DNA of 64,000 bases from Candidatus Thiocaldithrix dubininis (GCA_029972135.1 CP124755.1:3187547-3251546); one strand, 5' to 3'. Shown: positions 39,706-48,895, counted from the first letter of the stretch. Made by a program: numbers and translations. Notes: a model not told the origin generated them from the letters alone.

Positions 39706-41151
39706 ATGATGAGAAGAACCAAAATTGTAGCCACGTTAGGGCCTGCAACCTCCACCGCAGATAGCATTGAAGCGCTGATTAAGGCGGGCGTGAATGTTGT
39801 GCGTTTAAACTTTTCCCACGGTACAGCGGAAGAACATATTGCGCGGGCGGAACTTGTGCGTGAAATGGCGCGTAAAGTGGGGCGAATTGTTGGCATATTA
39901 GGCGATTTACAAGGCCCTAAATTACGTATTTCGCGCTTTATCGAAGGTAAGGTTTTTTTAGAGAGCGGTGCACCTTTTATTTTAGATGCGGCTTTAGCCA
40001 GTGATGCCGGTACAGTAGAGCGCGTGGGCTTGGGTTATAAACAGTTAGTCAATGATGTTCATGCAGGCGATGAGTTATGGCTGGATGACGGTCGTATTGT
40101 CTTGTTGGTGAATGCAGTCGAAGGCGCAGAAATTCACACTACTGTGATTAATGGTGGTTATTTATCGAATAATAAAGGCTTGAATCGGCGCGGCGGCGGT
40201 TTATCTGCGGATGCATTAACCGATAAAGATAGAGAAGATATTAAAACCGCTGCGGCAATGGATGTGGACTTTTTAGCAGTATCCTTTCCGCGTAGTGCGG
40301 ATGATATTTTAGAAGCGCGTCGCTTATTGGAAGCAGCCGGTGGTAAAGCCGCCATTGTGGCAAAAATGGAACGCGCTGAAACAATGGAATCTCCCATATT
40401 AGAAGAAATTATTAAAGCTTCTGATGTGATTATGATTGCACGCGGTGACTTAGGCGTAGAAATCGGCGATGCGAAATTGCCCCGTGCGCAAAAACGTTTA
40501 ATCAAAAAAGCCCGCAATTTAAACCGCGTGGTGATTACCGCTACGCAAATGATGGAAACCATGATCGACAATCCGATTCCTACTCGGGCGGAAGTGTTCG
40601 ACGTGGCCAATGCGGTCATTGATGGCACAGATGCCGTTATGTTGTCGGGTGAAACCGCTACAGGCAAACATCCAGCACGCGTGGTTGCCACCATGGCCGC
40701 TATTTGTGCAGAAGCGGAACAGTCGATTGATACGCGGCATATTGAACACCGCTCTGATCAACATTTCCACCGTGTAGATGAAGCCATTGCAATGGCGACC
40801 ATTTATACCGCTAACCATATGCATGTACGTGCGATTGCTGCCTTAACTGAATCGGGCGCAACCCCGTTGTGGATGTCGCGCTTACGTTCGGGTATTCCGA
40901 TTTATGCGATCACCCGTACACGCAAAGCGGCGCATTTAGTTAGCTTGTTCCGTGGGGTTTATCCCGTAATTGCTCACCATCCAGTTACAGATCCTAAAGT
41001 TGCCAATCGTCAAGCGGTTGACCGTTTATTAGAAGATAAAGTGGTCGATGAAGGCGATTTAGTGATTGTAACCAAAGGCGATTTAATGGGCATTAAAGGC
41101 GGTACGAATCAAATGAAAATTTTACGGGTGGGTGAACACCAAAACGGTTAA
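39706..41151 (+). CDS. pyk: pyruvate kinase
   Basis: Makes pyruvate and ATP from phosphoenolpyruvate and ADP. The ATG at 39706 (AGGA upstream) gives 481 aa; the TTG at 39685 is an upstream in-frame codon only. Motifs: RRTKIVATLGPATS, VNVVRLNFSHG, the active-site KMERAETMESPILEEII, IMIARGDLGVEIG, and TATQMMETMIDNPIPTRAEVFDVANAVIDGTDA split across the signature. The C-terminal allosteric domain is present. Its place between pgk and fba matches the Y of cbbTGKYA clusters. Confidence 0.97.
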   Translation: MMRRTKIVATLGPATSTADSIEALIKAGVNVVRLNFSHGTAEEHIARAELVREMARKVGRIVGILGDLQGPKLRISRFIEGKVFLESGAPFILDAALASDAGTVERVGLGYKQLVNDVHAGDELWLDDGRIVLLVNAVEGAEIHTTVINGGYLSNNKGLNRRGGGLSADALTDKDREDIKTAAAMDVDFLAVSFPRSADDILEARRLLEAAGGKAAIVAKMERAETMESPILEEIIKASDVIMIARGDLGVEIGDAKLPRAQKRLIKKARNLNRVVITATQMMETMIDNPIPTRAEVFDVANAVIDGTDAVMLSGETATGKHPARVVATMAAICAEAEQSIDTRHIEHRSDQHFHRVDEAIAMATIYTANHMHVRAIAALTESGATPLWMSRLRSGIPIYAITRTRKAAHLVSLFRGVYPVIAHHPVTDPKVANRQAVDRLLEDKVVDEGDLVIVTKGDLMGIKGGTNQMKILRVGEHQNG

Positions 41152-41196
41152 TCCCCTGCAATAGAGCTTGAGTTCAACGTTCGAGGAGAAGTAAGT

Positions 41197-42261
41197 ATGG
41201 CTCTGATTACAATGCGTCAATTGCTGGATCATGCTGCCGAATTTGGTTATGGCATGCCTGCATTCAACGTCAATAACATGGAACAAATCCACGCAATCAT
41301 GCAAGCGGCGGACGAAGTTAATTCACCTGTCATTTTACAAGGGTCTGCGGGCGCACGCTCTTATGCCGGTGAGCCGTTCTTACGCCACCTAGTCCAAGCA
41401 GCGGTAGAAATGTATCCGCATATTCCAATCTGTATGCATCAAGACCACGGTTCTGAGCCAGCGGTTTGCTTCCGCTCGATTCAATCCGGCTTTACCTCCG
41501 TTATGATGGACGGTTCATTAATGGCAGATGGTAAAACACCGTCTAGCTATGAATATAACGTCGATGTAACGCGTAAAGTGGCAGAGCTAGCGCATGCTTG
41601 CGGTGTATCAGTAGAAGGTGAATTGGGCTGTTTAGGTTCATTAGAAACGGGCATGATGGGTGAAGAAGACGGTCATGGTGCAGAAGGTAAACTTGACCAT
41701 TCTATGCTGTTAACCGACCCTGAAGAAGCCGCCGATTTCGTAAAGAAAACGGGTGTAGATGCCTTAGCAATTGCGATTGGTACATCACACGGCGCGTACA
41801 AATTCACCACTAAACCAACGGGTAAAGTATTACGTATTGACCGTGTGAAAGAAATTCACGAACGTATTCCCAGCGTCCACTTAGTTATGCACGGCTCATC
41901 TTCAGTACCGGAAGATTGGTTAGAAATCATTAATAACTACGGCGGTGATATGGGTCAAACCTACGGTGTACCTGTGTCAGAAATCGTCGAAGGTATTAAA
42001 AACGGTGTACGCAAAGTTAATATCGACACCGATTTGCGTATGGCTTCCACCGGCGCTATTCGTAAATTCTTACACGATGACCGTAAAAACTTCGACCCAC
42101 GTAAATTCTTTAAAGAAGCCACTAAAGCCATGAAAGGCATCTGTAAAGATCGCTTTGAAGCCTTTGGTTCTGCGGGCATGGCTTCTAAAATCCAACCAGT
42201 TAACTTAGAAGTTATGTTTAAACGTTATGCCTCTGGTGAATTAGACCCACGCATTTCGTAA
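41197..42261 (+). CDS. fba: class II fructose-1,6-bisphosphate aldolase
   Basis: Zinc-dependent aldolase joining dihydroxyacetone phosphate with glyceraldehyde-3-phosphate (or erythrose-4-phosphate). 354 aa, of the CbbA/FbaA-like subgroup. Zinc and substrate residues lie in [40 protein letters not shown] and [20 protein letters not shown] lies 8 bp before the ATG. Last gene of the run, 45 bp after pyk and closed by a strong terminator. Confidence 0.97.
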   Translation: MALITMRQLLDHAAEFGYGMPAFNVNNMEQIHAIMQAADEVNSPVILQGSAGARSYAGEPFLRHLVQAAVEMYPHIPICMHQDHGSEPAVCFRSIQSGFTSVMMDGSLMADGKTPSSYEYNVDVTRKVAELAHACGVSVEGELGCLGSLETGMMGEEDGHGAEGKLDHSMLLTDPEEAADFVKKTGVDALAIAIGTSHGAYKFTTKPTGKVLRIDRVKEIHERIPSVHLVMHGSSSVPEDWLEIINNYGGDMGQTYGVPVSEIVEGIKNGVRKVNIDTDLRMASTGAIRKFLHDDRKNFDPRKFFKEATKAMKGICKDRFEAFGSAGMASKIQPVNLEVMFKRYASGELDPRIS

Positions 42262-42287
42262 CAGGCTACACGCACTAAGTTAGCTAG

Positions 42288-42315
42288 AAAAAAGGGGCAA
42301 TGCTGCCCCTTTTTT
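42288..42315. terminator. bidirectional terminator between fba and a convergent gene
   Basis: AAAAAAGGGGCA, a short loop and TGCCCCTTTTTT form a near-perfect palindrome with an A-run on one side and a T-run on the other. It can end both fba and the minus-strand gene at 42330. Confidence 0.88.
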
Positions 42316-42329
42316 AGTTTAACCCATGC

Positions 42330-42608
42330 TTATTTTTTCTCGTCTTTCTTCTCTGGAATTTCAATCAGTTTTGCCAGTTTCTGCTGAGCTTCTTTGACAA
42401 TTTCATCCAAATCTTTGCGTGAATTACCACCACCGTATTTAGTCAACGCATCTTTACGGAAATATTCCAATAAAATGGCAACTTCGGCCGTACGTTGATT
42501 TTCTTTTGCAGCCAGTTTTTTGCCCTCTTTCAGCCCTTGATCTTTACCCAAGGTATACCCGACAGCCATAGCGACAATAAAAATAAATGCAAAAAAAATA
42601 AATGACAT
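42330..42608 (-). CDS. small membrane protein
   Basis: 92 aa. One N-terminal membrane helix (FIFFAFIFIVAMAVGYTLG) is followed by a charged, probably coiled-coil tail (DQGLKEGKKLAAKENQRTAEVAILLEYF...) ending in KKDEKK. AGAGG precedes the ATG. The single helix plus cytoplasmic tail resembles many small inner-membrane scaffolds; no family recognised. Confidence 0.6.
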   Translation of the reverse strand: MSFIFFAFIFIVAMAVGYTLGKDQGLKEGKKLAAKENQRTAEVAILLEYFRKDALTKYGGGNSRKDLDEIVKEAQQKLAKLIEIPEKKDEKK

Positions 42609-42947
42609 ATTCTACCTCTAAACATTGATGCTACTGGTTAGAATTGAATGGGATTTGTTTGTATAGACAGTGGTCAGTTAATCGGTTTAGCTCATGGCAA
42701 ACCTGACACGCTTTGCACCATCAAGCAAGTTTAGTCCTAAACTGCTTTTGCTATCCAACTTTATATCGGATCTATCATTTTAATAAGTGATCACAGTATT
42801 TGCAGAAATTTTATGAGATAGCGCTGCGGCAAAATCATAATGTTTGCGCAATTGCAGCAAACTGTTTGCAAATTGAGTGCGTAAGCTTACAGCCATAGAA
42901 ACAAAACAATGTACTGCCAGATTTACGAATTAAAAGGAGTCATCAAT
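42609..42947. other. intergenic region, 339 bp
   Basis: Holds promoters for the two divergent flanking genes. A short inverted pair GTTTGC...GCAAAC occurs near 42842-42862, but nothing marks it as a binding site. No RNA gene or credible ORF was seen apart from the upstream extension of the next gene. Confidence 0.4.
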
Positions 42948-43286
42948 ATGAAACGCATCATCGCAGCCATCGCATTCTTAGGTTTATTAGGTAGTGGTAG
43001 CGCAATGGCAGGTGGTTTTGACCATCATCACGCCCATAAGGCAAAGCCGGTTGCTAAAGTGGTGGTGGTTAAAGCGCCCGTTAGATCCGCACATAAAGTC
43101 GTTAAGGTTGTAAAAGCGCCCGCTAAACCTACCTACAAAGTTATTAAAGTGGTTAAACCAGCGCCTAAATTTGTAAAGGCTCATAAAAAACCATTCAAAG
43201 TAGTCAAAATTATTAAAGTGGTTAAACCAAGCCATCACAGAGTTATGCACAGTCGCCACGCAAGCAAACGCGTAGCTTGGCGTTAA
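42948..43286 (+). CDS. small exported Val/Lys/His-rich protein
   Basis: 112 aa from the ATG at 42948, preceded by AAAAGGAG; the upstream in-frame ATG at 42909 lacks a site. Signal peptide MKRIIAAIAFLGLLGSGSAMA, then GGFDHHHAHK and about eight repeats of the type KVVKVVKAP/KVIKVVKPA, ending in a basic HSRHASKRVAWR tail. It is strongly cationic. Possible roles are wall or nucleic-acid binding, or metal binding via the histidines; none is proven. It resembles in style the lipoprotein at 5202-5435. Confidence 0.65.
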   Translation: MKRIIAAIAFLGLLGSGSAMAGGFDHHHAHKAKPVAKVVVVKAPVRSAHKVVKVVKAPAKPTYKVIKVVKPAPKFVKAHKKPFKVVKIIKVVKPSHHRVMHSRHASKRVAWR

Positions 43287-43341
43287 GCACACGATTCACA
43301 GGGACATCGTTGCAAGCTTAAGTCGGGTTAACGTGGTTTTA

Positions 43342-43367
43342 AAGCGCTCTTCGGGGCGCTTCTTTTA
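43342..43367 (+). terminator. Rho-independent terminator
   Basis: AAGCGCTC, a UUCG tetraloop and GGGCGCTT form an 8-bp stem followed by CTTTT, 55 bp after the exported protein gene. Confidence 0.8.
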
Positions 43368-43478
43368 TAAAAAGAAATAGCAGACAGCTTATTAACGTAA
43401 ATTTGCTAGTGTTTAAAAAACACCGTAAGGTGAATGATGATTAACAGGTTTTGTTAAAATAAAAGATTAGCTACATTT

Positions 43479-44033
43479 ATGTTGAATAACTCCACGATTA
43501 TTCTGATTCGTCATGCCGAAAAACCCGTATCAGGGGTGCGTTTAAGCCAAGAAGGTAAACAACGCGCAGCGGCTTATATTGCTTACTTTCAGCATTACGT
43601 GCTAGATCATCGCCCGATTGAATGGGATTATTTAATTGCTACGGCAGATTCAGCGCATAGCAGTCGCCCACGCCTAACCATTACGCCGTTAGCACAAGCT
43701 TTGAATATTCCGTTAAACACACCTTATAGCGATGCTGATTATAAATCGTTGGCTAATGATTTATTAACACAGCCTCATTATGCTAATCGCAATATTTTAA
43801 TCGCATGGCATCACAGCACCTTATTAGATTTAGCAGAAGCTTTAGGGGTAAAAGCCAATAAACTAGCAGATGCTGCCAAATGGCCAACAGTTTGGCCGCC
43901 CGACGTATTTGGTTGGGTATTACAAATTCGCTTTGACGAAGAAGGCAAAGTTTGGGCAGAGCAAACCAAATGTTTTAACCAAAATCTAATGTTTAACGAT
44001 CATGGTAAAAACCCACCCACCGCCACGGCTTAG
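43479..44033 (+). CDS. histidine phosphatase superfamily protein
   Basis: 184 aa. The N-terminal STIILIRHAEKP carries the catalytic RHxE histidine of the phosphoglycerate-mutase-like/SixA superfamily, and a second conserved histidine is likely in LIAWHHSTLLDL. It probably removes phosphate from a small molecule or protein; the substrate is unknown. It lacks a clear ribosome-binding site. The stop overlaps the convergent gene by 4 bp. This is the last ordinary chromosomal gene before the accessory region. Confidence 0.75.
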   Translation: MLNNSTIILIRHAEKPVSGVRLSQEGKQRAAAYIAYFQHYVLDHRPIEWDYLIATADSAHSSRPRLTITPLAQALNIPLNTPYSDADYKSLANDLLTQPHYANRNILIAWHHSTLLDLAEALGVKANKLADAAKWPTVWPPDVFGWVLQIRFDEEGKVWAEQTKCFNQNLMFNDHGKNPPTATA

Positions 44034-44869
44034 CCTGTTTCTCTATTAGCTGTCGCTGATAAACATTGGCGTAACTGCTGATATTCTGCCAACTTTAATT
44101 GACGCTGCCGCAAGGTGGGCGCATCCATCGGCGTATCTGCCAACTGATATAAGCGATCCAAAGCTTGAATATCCGCCTCCAACGCTTGCAAACGTGCGTA
44201 TAAACTTGCTTGGGGTTTGGTCGCGGGTATTATGGGCGGGGTCGGCTGCAAACTAGAGCAATCTAAACGCTGTTGCCTTGCCGCTTGCACCAATTGATAC
44301 AAATACCCCAAAGGCGAAGTAATGCCGCCCTTTTGCAAGCGTTGGCTGAGCAATAACAAGCAATCCCGCGCCGTATCTGGCGTTAAACCATCCAACATTT
44401 TAGCGGCGGCTTGTTGCATCTTAGGGCTGAAGCTCGGCGGATAAGGCAATTCGTTAGCGTTCAGCACTGTCGTTGTGTCTGGTTTATATTTTGTAACGGT
44501 TAATACTGTATGCGTCTTTTTTTCGGAAACAGCTTCACTTTCTCGGAATTCGCTTCGCTGTTTGGTAAGGCTAGGCGCGTAAATGTGCCCTTGGGTTTGT
44601 GCTAAAAAATCCGCGTGAATGTGAAAGCTTTGCCCAAAGGTTTTATGCGGGTTTTGGCTGAATAATTGGCAATCGAGCAGTTTCTGTAAGGCGGGTAACA
44701 AACGGTCTTTACGCACATGCGTCAAATGCACCAAACGCTTATAGGTCAGCGCGTCGCTGGCTTTGCCATAACACAAGGTTTGGCGCAACAATGCCAAAAA
44801 TACGCGCAATTCATTTTGACTCAACTCTGCCGCTAACGCAGCATCAATTAAATCGTGAGCGAGACTCAT
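44030..44869 (-). CDS. phage replication-protein-O-like winged-helix protein (copy 1)
   Basis: 279 aa. The N-terminal ~95 residues (DLIDAALAAELSQNELRVFLALLRQTLCYGK..., RKDRLLPALQKLLDCQLF) resemble the DNA-binding winged helix of phage O-type replication proteins. A Ser/Thr-rich linker follows, then a conserved C-terminal block (AAKMLDGLTPDTARDCLLLLSQRL, SPLGYLYQLVQAARQQRLDCSSLQ). It is a clear paralogue of the protein at 48892-49764 along its whole length. Its upstream leader also resembles that of copy 2. It may direct origin recognition in an integrated element, or be a relic of a former one. Confidence 0.6.
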   Translation of the reverse strand: MSLAHDLIDAALAAELSQNELRVFLALLRQTLCYGKASDALTYKRLVHLTHVRKDRLLPALQKLLDCQLFSQNPHKTFGQSFHIHADFLAQTQGHIYAPSLTKQRSEFRESEAVSEKKTHTVLTVTKYKPDTTTVLNANELPYPPSFSPKMQQAAAKMLDGLTPDTARDCLLLLSQRLQKGGITSPLGYLYQLVQAARQQRLDCSSLQPTPPIIPATKPQASLYARLQALEADIQALDRLYQLADTPMDAPTLRQRQLKLAEYQQLRQCLSATANRETG

Positions 44870-44896
44870 CGCTAAGCTCCAGTTTAGTTTTAGGAT

Positions 44897-45079
44897 TTAG
44901 GCAAATTGCCGGGTATTCCTATCGCCTAACTGGTAAGCGACGCGCTTATTTCGGCTGCACCGTGTTGTAATCCACGCATACCCGACATAAACCGCGTATG
45001 AGTGTATTACAGGCGAAAAAAAACCGCCTTCAGCGGTGTTGCCGCCAGTTATAAGGGTAGGAGTCCCGTAATTTTGCAA
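44897..45079 (-). CDS. Ash-like leader ORF (copy 1), possibly not translated
   Basis: 60 codons ending NTRQFA just upstream of the O-like gene. Pieces such as GGFFSPV and GYAWITT resemble the small Ash family found in P4-type satellites and the leader at 50326-50607. Similarity between the two leaders crosses reading frames, so conservation at RNA or DNA level is just as likely. Shared blocks include ATCCACGCATACCCG and GCGGTGTTGCCGCC on the plus strand. Confidence 0.3.
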   Translation of the reverse strand: MQNYGTPTLITGGNTAEGGFFSPVIHSYAVYVGYAWITTRCSRNKRVAYQLGDRNTRQFA

Positions 45080-45192
45080 ATGCTAGCGAACTAGCTAAAA
45101 AGAAGCATAGGAGAGAATGGGGGAGAGTTCAACATATACTATTAAATAACTATGATTTTTTATTTTAATAATTTAACATATTTTTCTTTTTA

Positions 45193-46260
45193 ATGAATCT
45201 GAACATTATGAAGGGTTGGATATACATTATTTCTAATAAAGCTATGCCTGGTCTTATTAAGGTTGGATACTCGCTTAAAGATCCTATAGGAAGAGCAGCG
45301 GAGTTAGGAACAGGTTCGCCCTATCCATATACTGTTGAATATGAAGCTTTAGTTGATCATCCTAAAAAAATTGAAAAAAATACACATAATTTATTAGCTT
45401 TTGTTAGAGCTGGAAAAGAGTGGTTTGAATGTGATACTTCAACTGCCTTAAAAGCAATAAAGACAGTTTGCAGTAATAGTAAAATTTATTTTGAGAATAA
45501 ATATAATAATTATCAAGATACAAAAATCGAAAAAAACAAAATAACAACTCTAAATTCAAGTTCTGATGATATTCTAGAAATAAAACCAATAGAAAATAAT
45601 TACGAAAAATTGTCTATTGATGAAATTATTAAGCTAGCTAATCAAGGTAATATAGAAGCTAACTATATATTAGGAAATTATTATACCGATGGTTTTAAAG
45701 TACGTAAAAATCTTAAAGAGGCGTTCAAATATTTTTTAATTGCTGCAAAAAAAGATCATATATTAGCAAATTTATCCGTTGCCAAAGCATATATAAACGG
45801 TAAAGGTATAGATAAAGATATTGAAAAATCCATAAATTTCCTGTTAATTGCTGTAAATGCTAATAACATGGAAGCACAGTATTTTCTGGCAAAAATCGCA
45901 TATATGGAATATTTAACTAAAGATCAACGTAATGGTCTAAGCCATCAAGAATTTGCATTTTCATTGACAAAGAAATCGGCAGACCAAGGTTATATTCCAG
46001 CATTTTGTAGTTTAGGAACATATTATTCTTTGACATATCAATTTGATAAAGCTTTCCATAACTTTCAAATAGCTGCTGAAAAAAATCATGCCTATGCACA
46101 GAGACAGTTAGGAGATTGTTATGTAGATGGCATTGGATGTAAAAGAAATTTAGACTTAGCTAAATATTGGTACATCCTTGCATCTGAAAATAAAGACAAA
46201 ATAGCTACAAAGAAATTATCTAACTGGCAAAAAATTGTAGAAACTTATTATCCAGATTAA
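45193..46260 (+). CDS. GIY-YIG (T5orf172-type) nuclease domain fused to Sel1-like repeats
   Basis: 355 aa in strikingly A+T-rich DNA compared with both neighbours. Residues ~6-95 form a T5orf172/Mug113-type GIY-YIG domain: GWIYIISNKAMPGLIKVGYSL, DPIGRAAELGTGSPYPY and the EKNTHNLL / GKEWFECDTSTALKAI end. A short low-complexity linker follows, then ~200 residues of Sel1-like repeats (ANYILGNYYTDGFKVRKNLKEAFKYF, LANLSVAKAYINGKGIDKDIEKS, AYAQRQLGDCYVDGIG). The nuclease half would cut DNA and the repeats probably bind a protein partner. ATG codons at 45193 and 45208 are both possible; neither has a good ribosome-binding site. Plus-strand cargo in a minus-strand backbone. Confidence 0.75.
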   Translation: MNLNIMKGWIYIISNKAMPGLIKVGYSLKDPIGRAAELGTGSPYPYTVEYEALVDHPKKIEKNTHNLLAFVRAGKEWFECDTSTALKAIKTVCSNSKIYFENKYNNYQDTKIEKNKITTLNSSSDDILEIKPIENNYEKLSIDEIIKLANQGNIEANYILGNYYTDGFKVRKNLKEAFKYFLIAAKKDHILANLSVAKAYINGKGIDKDIEKSINFLLIAVNANNMEAQYFLAKIAYMEYLTKDQRNGLSHQEFAFSLTKKSADQGYIPAFCSLGTYYSLTYQFDKAFHNFQIAAEKNHAYAQRQLGDCYVDGIGCKRNLDLAKYWYILASENKDKIATKKLSNWQKIVETYYPD

Positions 46261-46523
46261 TTGTTAGTTTGAAGACAATCCTACTTGCCGATACAAAACA
46301 CATAATTAACATTATAATTTTTTTAATTTCATTAACTTAATAACTGTTTTTTAGTTTTGTATGCCTTCTTGTATGCCAAAAACTTAAAGTCATTTTTAAG
46401 GTATTGTCTAATTTTTAGACTATTTTAGATGTTTTAGGAATAATTGCACCCCCTTTTTCCCCTTCCGTCTTTTCCAGTTTGCGAAGTATTCCTCTAACTT
46501 TCGTTAATGCCTATATTTTACTT

Positions 46524-47069
46524 CTATTTGAGTGAGTTATAAACGCTTGCTACACAAATGCCCAACTCCTTGGCAATGTTGGGCTTGCTCATACCTTGCG
46601 CCAACAGTGCTTCTATTTGCGCTTTCTTCGCTTTGGCAGTTGGCTTGCGTCCAGTATAAACGCCTTCGGCTTTCGCTTTAGCAATGCCTTCTAATTGTCG
46701 TTCCTTACGGATGTTAGTTTCAAATTCTGCGAAGATTGCCAGCATACCCAAAAAGGCTTTTCCCGTGGGTGTGCGGGTATCAATCGCCTGATCCAGCACC
46801 ATCAAGGAAATTTCGCGTTCTTCCAGTTCATGCAGCATATTATGTAGGTCACGGGCGGAACGTGCCAGCCGGTCAATTTTCGTGACTGCCAGTGTATCGC
46901 CTTCGCGCATCCATTGCAGGCATTCATCTAAGGCATTACGCCCTTGTTTGCTTGTACCGCTTTTCTTTTCGCTGAATACCCGTGTGCAACCCACTGCCTT
47001 TAATCGCTCCATTTGGGTGGTGTGGTCTTGATCGACGCTCGATACCCTTGCATAACCAACAATAGCCAT
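46524..47069 (-). CDS. serine recombinase (resolvase/invertase family)
   Basis: 181 aa, full length. The catalytic serine lies in GYARVSSVDQD. Other family segments are FSEKKSGTSKQGRNALDECL, GDTLAVTKIDRLARSARDL, DTRTPTGKAFLGMLAIFAEFE, and a C-terminal Hin-like helix-turn-helix (AQIEALLAQGMSKPNIAKELGICVASVY). It catalyses resolution or inversion at short sites; one candidate site lies just upstream. No transposase accompanies it, so it may resolve multimers of the integrative element or be the remnant of a Tn3-type transposon. Confidence 0.9.
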   Translation of the reverse strand: MAIVGYARVSSVDQDHTTQMERLKAVGCTRVFSEKKSGTSKQGRNALDECLQWMREGDTLAVTKIDRLARSARDLHNMLHELEEREISLMVLDQAIDTRTPTGKAFLGMLAIFAEFETNIRKERQLEGIAKAKAEGVYTGRKPTAKAKKAQIEALLAQGMSKPNIAKELGICVASVYNSLK

Positions 47070-47080
47070 AAATTCCCTCT

Positions 47081-47130
47081 GCTCTTCTAAATAAGCTCTA
47101 ATTATTTTTAGAAAACTCTCTAAAAACGGT
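47081..47130. promoter_or_regulatory. candidate resolvase binding/crossover site
   Basis: Immediately upstream of the recombinase gene, several TTTAGA-like half-sites occur in alternating orientation (CTTCTAAATAAG, CTCTAATT, TTTTTAGAAAAC, CTCTCTAAAAAC). Resolvases usually bind such clustered half-sites next to their own gene. Position and repetition are the only support. Confidence 0.3.
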
Positions 47131-47237
47131 AAAACAAATCCTATTTATAGGTTTTTGACTAGGTGTTCATACCTCTAACAGGGGTACACCCTATTTGTAG
47201 GGGCAAGTCATCACTACCCGCCCCCATTGTTGATAAA

Positions 47238-48611
47238 TTACTGCCGTTGTTTACGGATACCTTGGTAACGTAACCGCTGGGGTTGCTGTTGGTTGTGCCA
47301 GTGATCGCGGCAGGTAGCACAACAAAAACGGTGTTGCTTGTTGACCTTGTAGAAACGTGCGCCGCATTGCGGGCAAATACCATCTTTATCTTCCTGCCCT
47401 TCCCGCGCATTCGGGCTAATCAACACAATGGTCTCCGCTGTTGGTTCTGTTGCTACATGCCCATGTAATACATGCGCATGTAGGGCTTTGGGCTTATCAG
47501 GGTCAACAAAGCCGATGAAGCCTAAACCTTTGTGAGGTCTAGCATGTGTAAAGTATTGTTGCCATTTGAACAGGGTAGGCTTAACGCTACTGTGCGCCAT
47601 GCTTGCGGTTTGCGGGATGAAACCGAAGTCCGTTTTGTGTTCTTGCCGTGACCGTGGGGCAGGTCGGGTAATCGGCTCTAAATCCTCGTGTGCGCTGCCG
47701 TCAAACTCCACCCCGGTTGCCTGAAAATATTCCACCTCCAAACGCGCCAACGCGGCTTGTAAGCCATCCAGTGCCATCAATGCCCGCGCTTTCATTTCCG
47801 ATAGCCAGTAATGTAAAGTTTCAAACTGTGCGGAAATGAACAACATCAGCAACACAATAGCACTAGCAATCTGTAAACCGGTAAAGCTCGCAATGCTGCG
47901 AATCGTGGGGTTATAACCTTTTTCTTCAATATGCCGGATACGCTCGGTTTGCGCTTGCAATGCCGTCTGGGTGAGGGTGGCAAGATTGCTAGCATGATCG
48001 GCATTTGCGGCTTGTTCTGCGGCAATTTGAGCATTCAGCCTATCCACCTTGGCTTGCTGGATATGGCAGGTTTTCTTGCAGCTTTTCAGGTAGCTTTGCG
48101 CTTCGGCAAATTCACCCTGCAAGCGGGTTAAAGTGCCGGTGTTGCCTACCAAATTTAAACCCACCAAGGGATTGGCATTCACGGCGGCTTTGAATTCCGC
48201 GCTGTTTTCTGCCACTACCCGCGCTTTGGTGTCCTGATTGCCGCTGGATTGAAACACTTCCGCCAGCAAGCCCATTGATACCACAACTGCCACAATTGCT
48301 AAGACACGCCCAAATAGAGCCATGTGAGAATAAGCAGCGTGTTTAATGCCAGCCAATACATACGCCAGCATCAGACAAATAATCAGGTAGAACACAAAGC
48401 CCGGTGCGCTACCGATAAAACTGGTGATTAAGGTTTGCAAGTGCAGAATGTCACCCAAATACAGTGATAAGGTAAAAGCTAAGAATAAGAGGAAAGTTAA
48501 CCACTTGGACATTGCCAACAACCCCTCAATGTAAGCCAGATGCTTTTTCAAATCGGTAATCTTCGCCAGATGCCATTCAAGCTTTTTGCGAATTTCGATT
48601 TCAGTATTCAT
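47238..48611 (-). CDS. four-helix membrane protein with coiled coil and C-terminal zinc ribbon
   Basis: 457 aa from the ATG at 48611 (GAGGTG 5 bp upstream). Two or three membrane helices lie at ~35-115 (WLTFLLFLAFTLSLYLG, GFVFYLIICLMLAYVLAG, LAIVAVVVSMGLLAEVF). A ~110-residue coiled coil with a Cys pair (SCKKTCHIQQAKVDRLNAQI) comes next, then another helix (SAIVLLMLFISAQFETL), a cytoplasmic domain and a C-terminal zinc ribbon CPQCGARF...FCCATC. The family was not recognised. It follows a small membrane protein gene and the O-like replication gene in one minus-strand operon. The long coil between membrane segments suggests a sensor, exclusion or anchoring role. Confidence 0.65.
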   Translation of the reverse strand: MNTEIEIRKKLEWHLAKITDLKKHLAYIEGLLAMSKWLTFLLFLAFTLSLYLGDILHLQTLITSFIGSAPGFVFYLIICLMLAYVLAGIKHAAYSHMALFGRVLAIVAVVVSMGLLAEVFQSSGNQDTKARVVAENSAEFKAAVNANPLVGLNLVGNTGTLTRLQGEFAEAQSYLKSCKKTCHIQQAKVDRLNAQIAAEQAANADHASNLATLTQTALQAQTERIRHIEEKGYNPTIRSIASFTGLQIASAIVLLMLFISAQFETLHYWLSEMKARALMALDGLQAALARLEVEYFQATGVEFDGSAHEDLEPITRPAPRSRQEHKTDFGFIPQTASMAHSSVKPTLFKWQQYFTHARPHKGLGFIGFVDPDKPKALHAHVLHGHVATEPTAETIVLISPNAREGQEDKDGICPQCGARFYKVNKQHRFCCATCRDHWHNQQQPQRLRYQGIRKQRQ

Positions 48612-48619
48612 GTTGCACC

Positions 48620-48895
48620 TCATACCACCAGTGCGGCACAAACCGCGCCGATCATTCCGATTAGACTTTTACCCGGTGCAACCCGAATGAAAGCCCAAGT
48701 GAATGCGGTAAAAAATAGGCAAAGTAGGGTGGATGCCCCTGCTAAGAGCACAGCAGACAGACAATCCCAGCGATACCCATACTCGCCCATGACGTAGAAA
48801 CAATATAAGCAAGTTAATAGCGTCAACCATTTGCCAACGGTCTGGTACAGGACATTCCAGTTCAACAAGGCAAGCGAAGCTCTCAGGTGATTCAT
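48620..48895 (-). CDS. small multi-helix membrane protein
   Basis: 91 aa from the ATG at 48895, which overlaps the TGA of the upstream O-like gene (ATGA) with AGGAG before it. Three hydrophobic stretches are visible (LLTCLYCFYVMG, AVLLAGASTLLCLFFTAFTWAFI, SLIGMIGAVCAALVV). It is translationally coupled to its neighbour and lies 8 bp before the larger membrane protein. Unknown family; probably acts with the 457-aa protein. Confidence 0.6.
   Translation of the reverse strand: MNHLRASLALLNWNVLYQTVGKWLTLLTCLYCFYVMGEYGYRWDCLSAVLLAGASTLLCLFFTAFTWAFIRVAPGKSLIGMIGAVCAALVV

Noticed and set aside
42842..42862. GTTTGC...GCAAAC inverted pair as a regulator site
   Set aside because: Short, imperfect context and surrounded by similar A/T-rich words; no supporting placement.
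47159..47410. 83-codon minus-strand ORF at the end of the zinc-ribbon protein gene
   Set aside because: Mostly antiphase to the real gene, whose frame holds the conserved CxxC ribbon; low-complexity Ser/Thr/Asn peptide.
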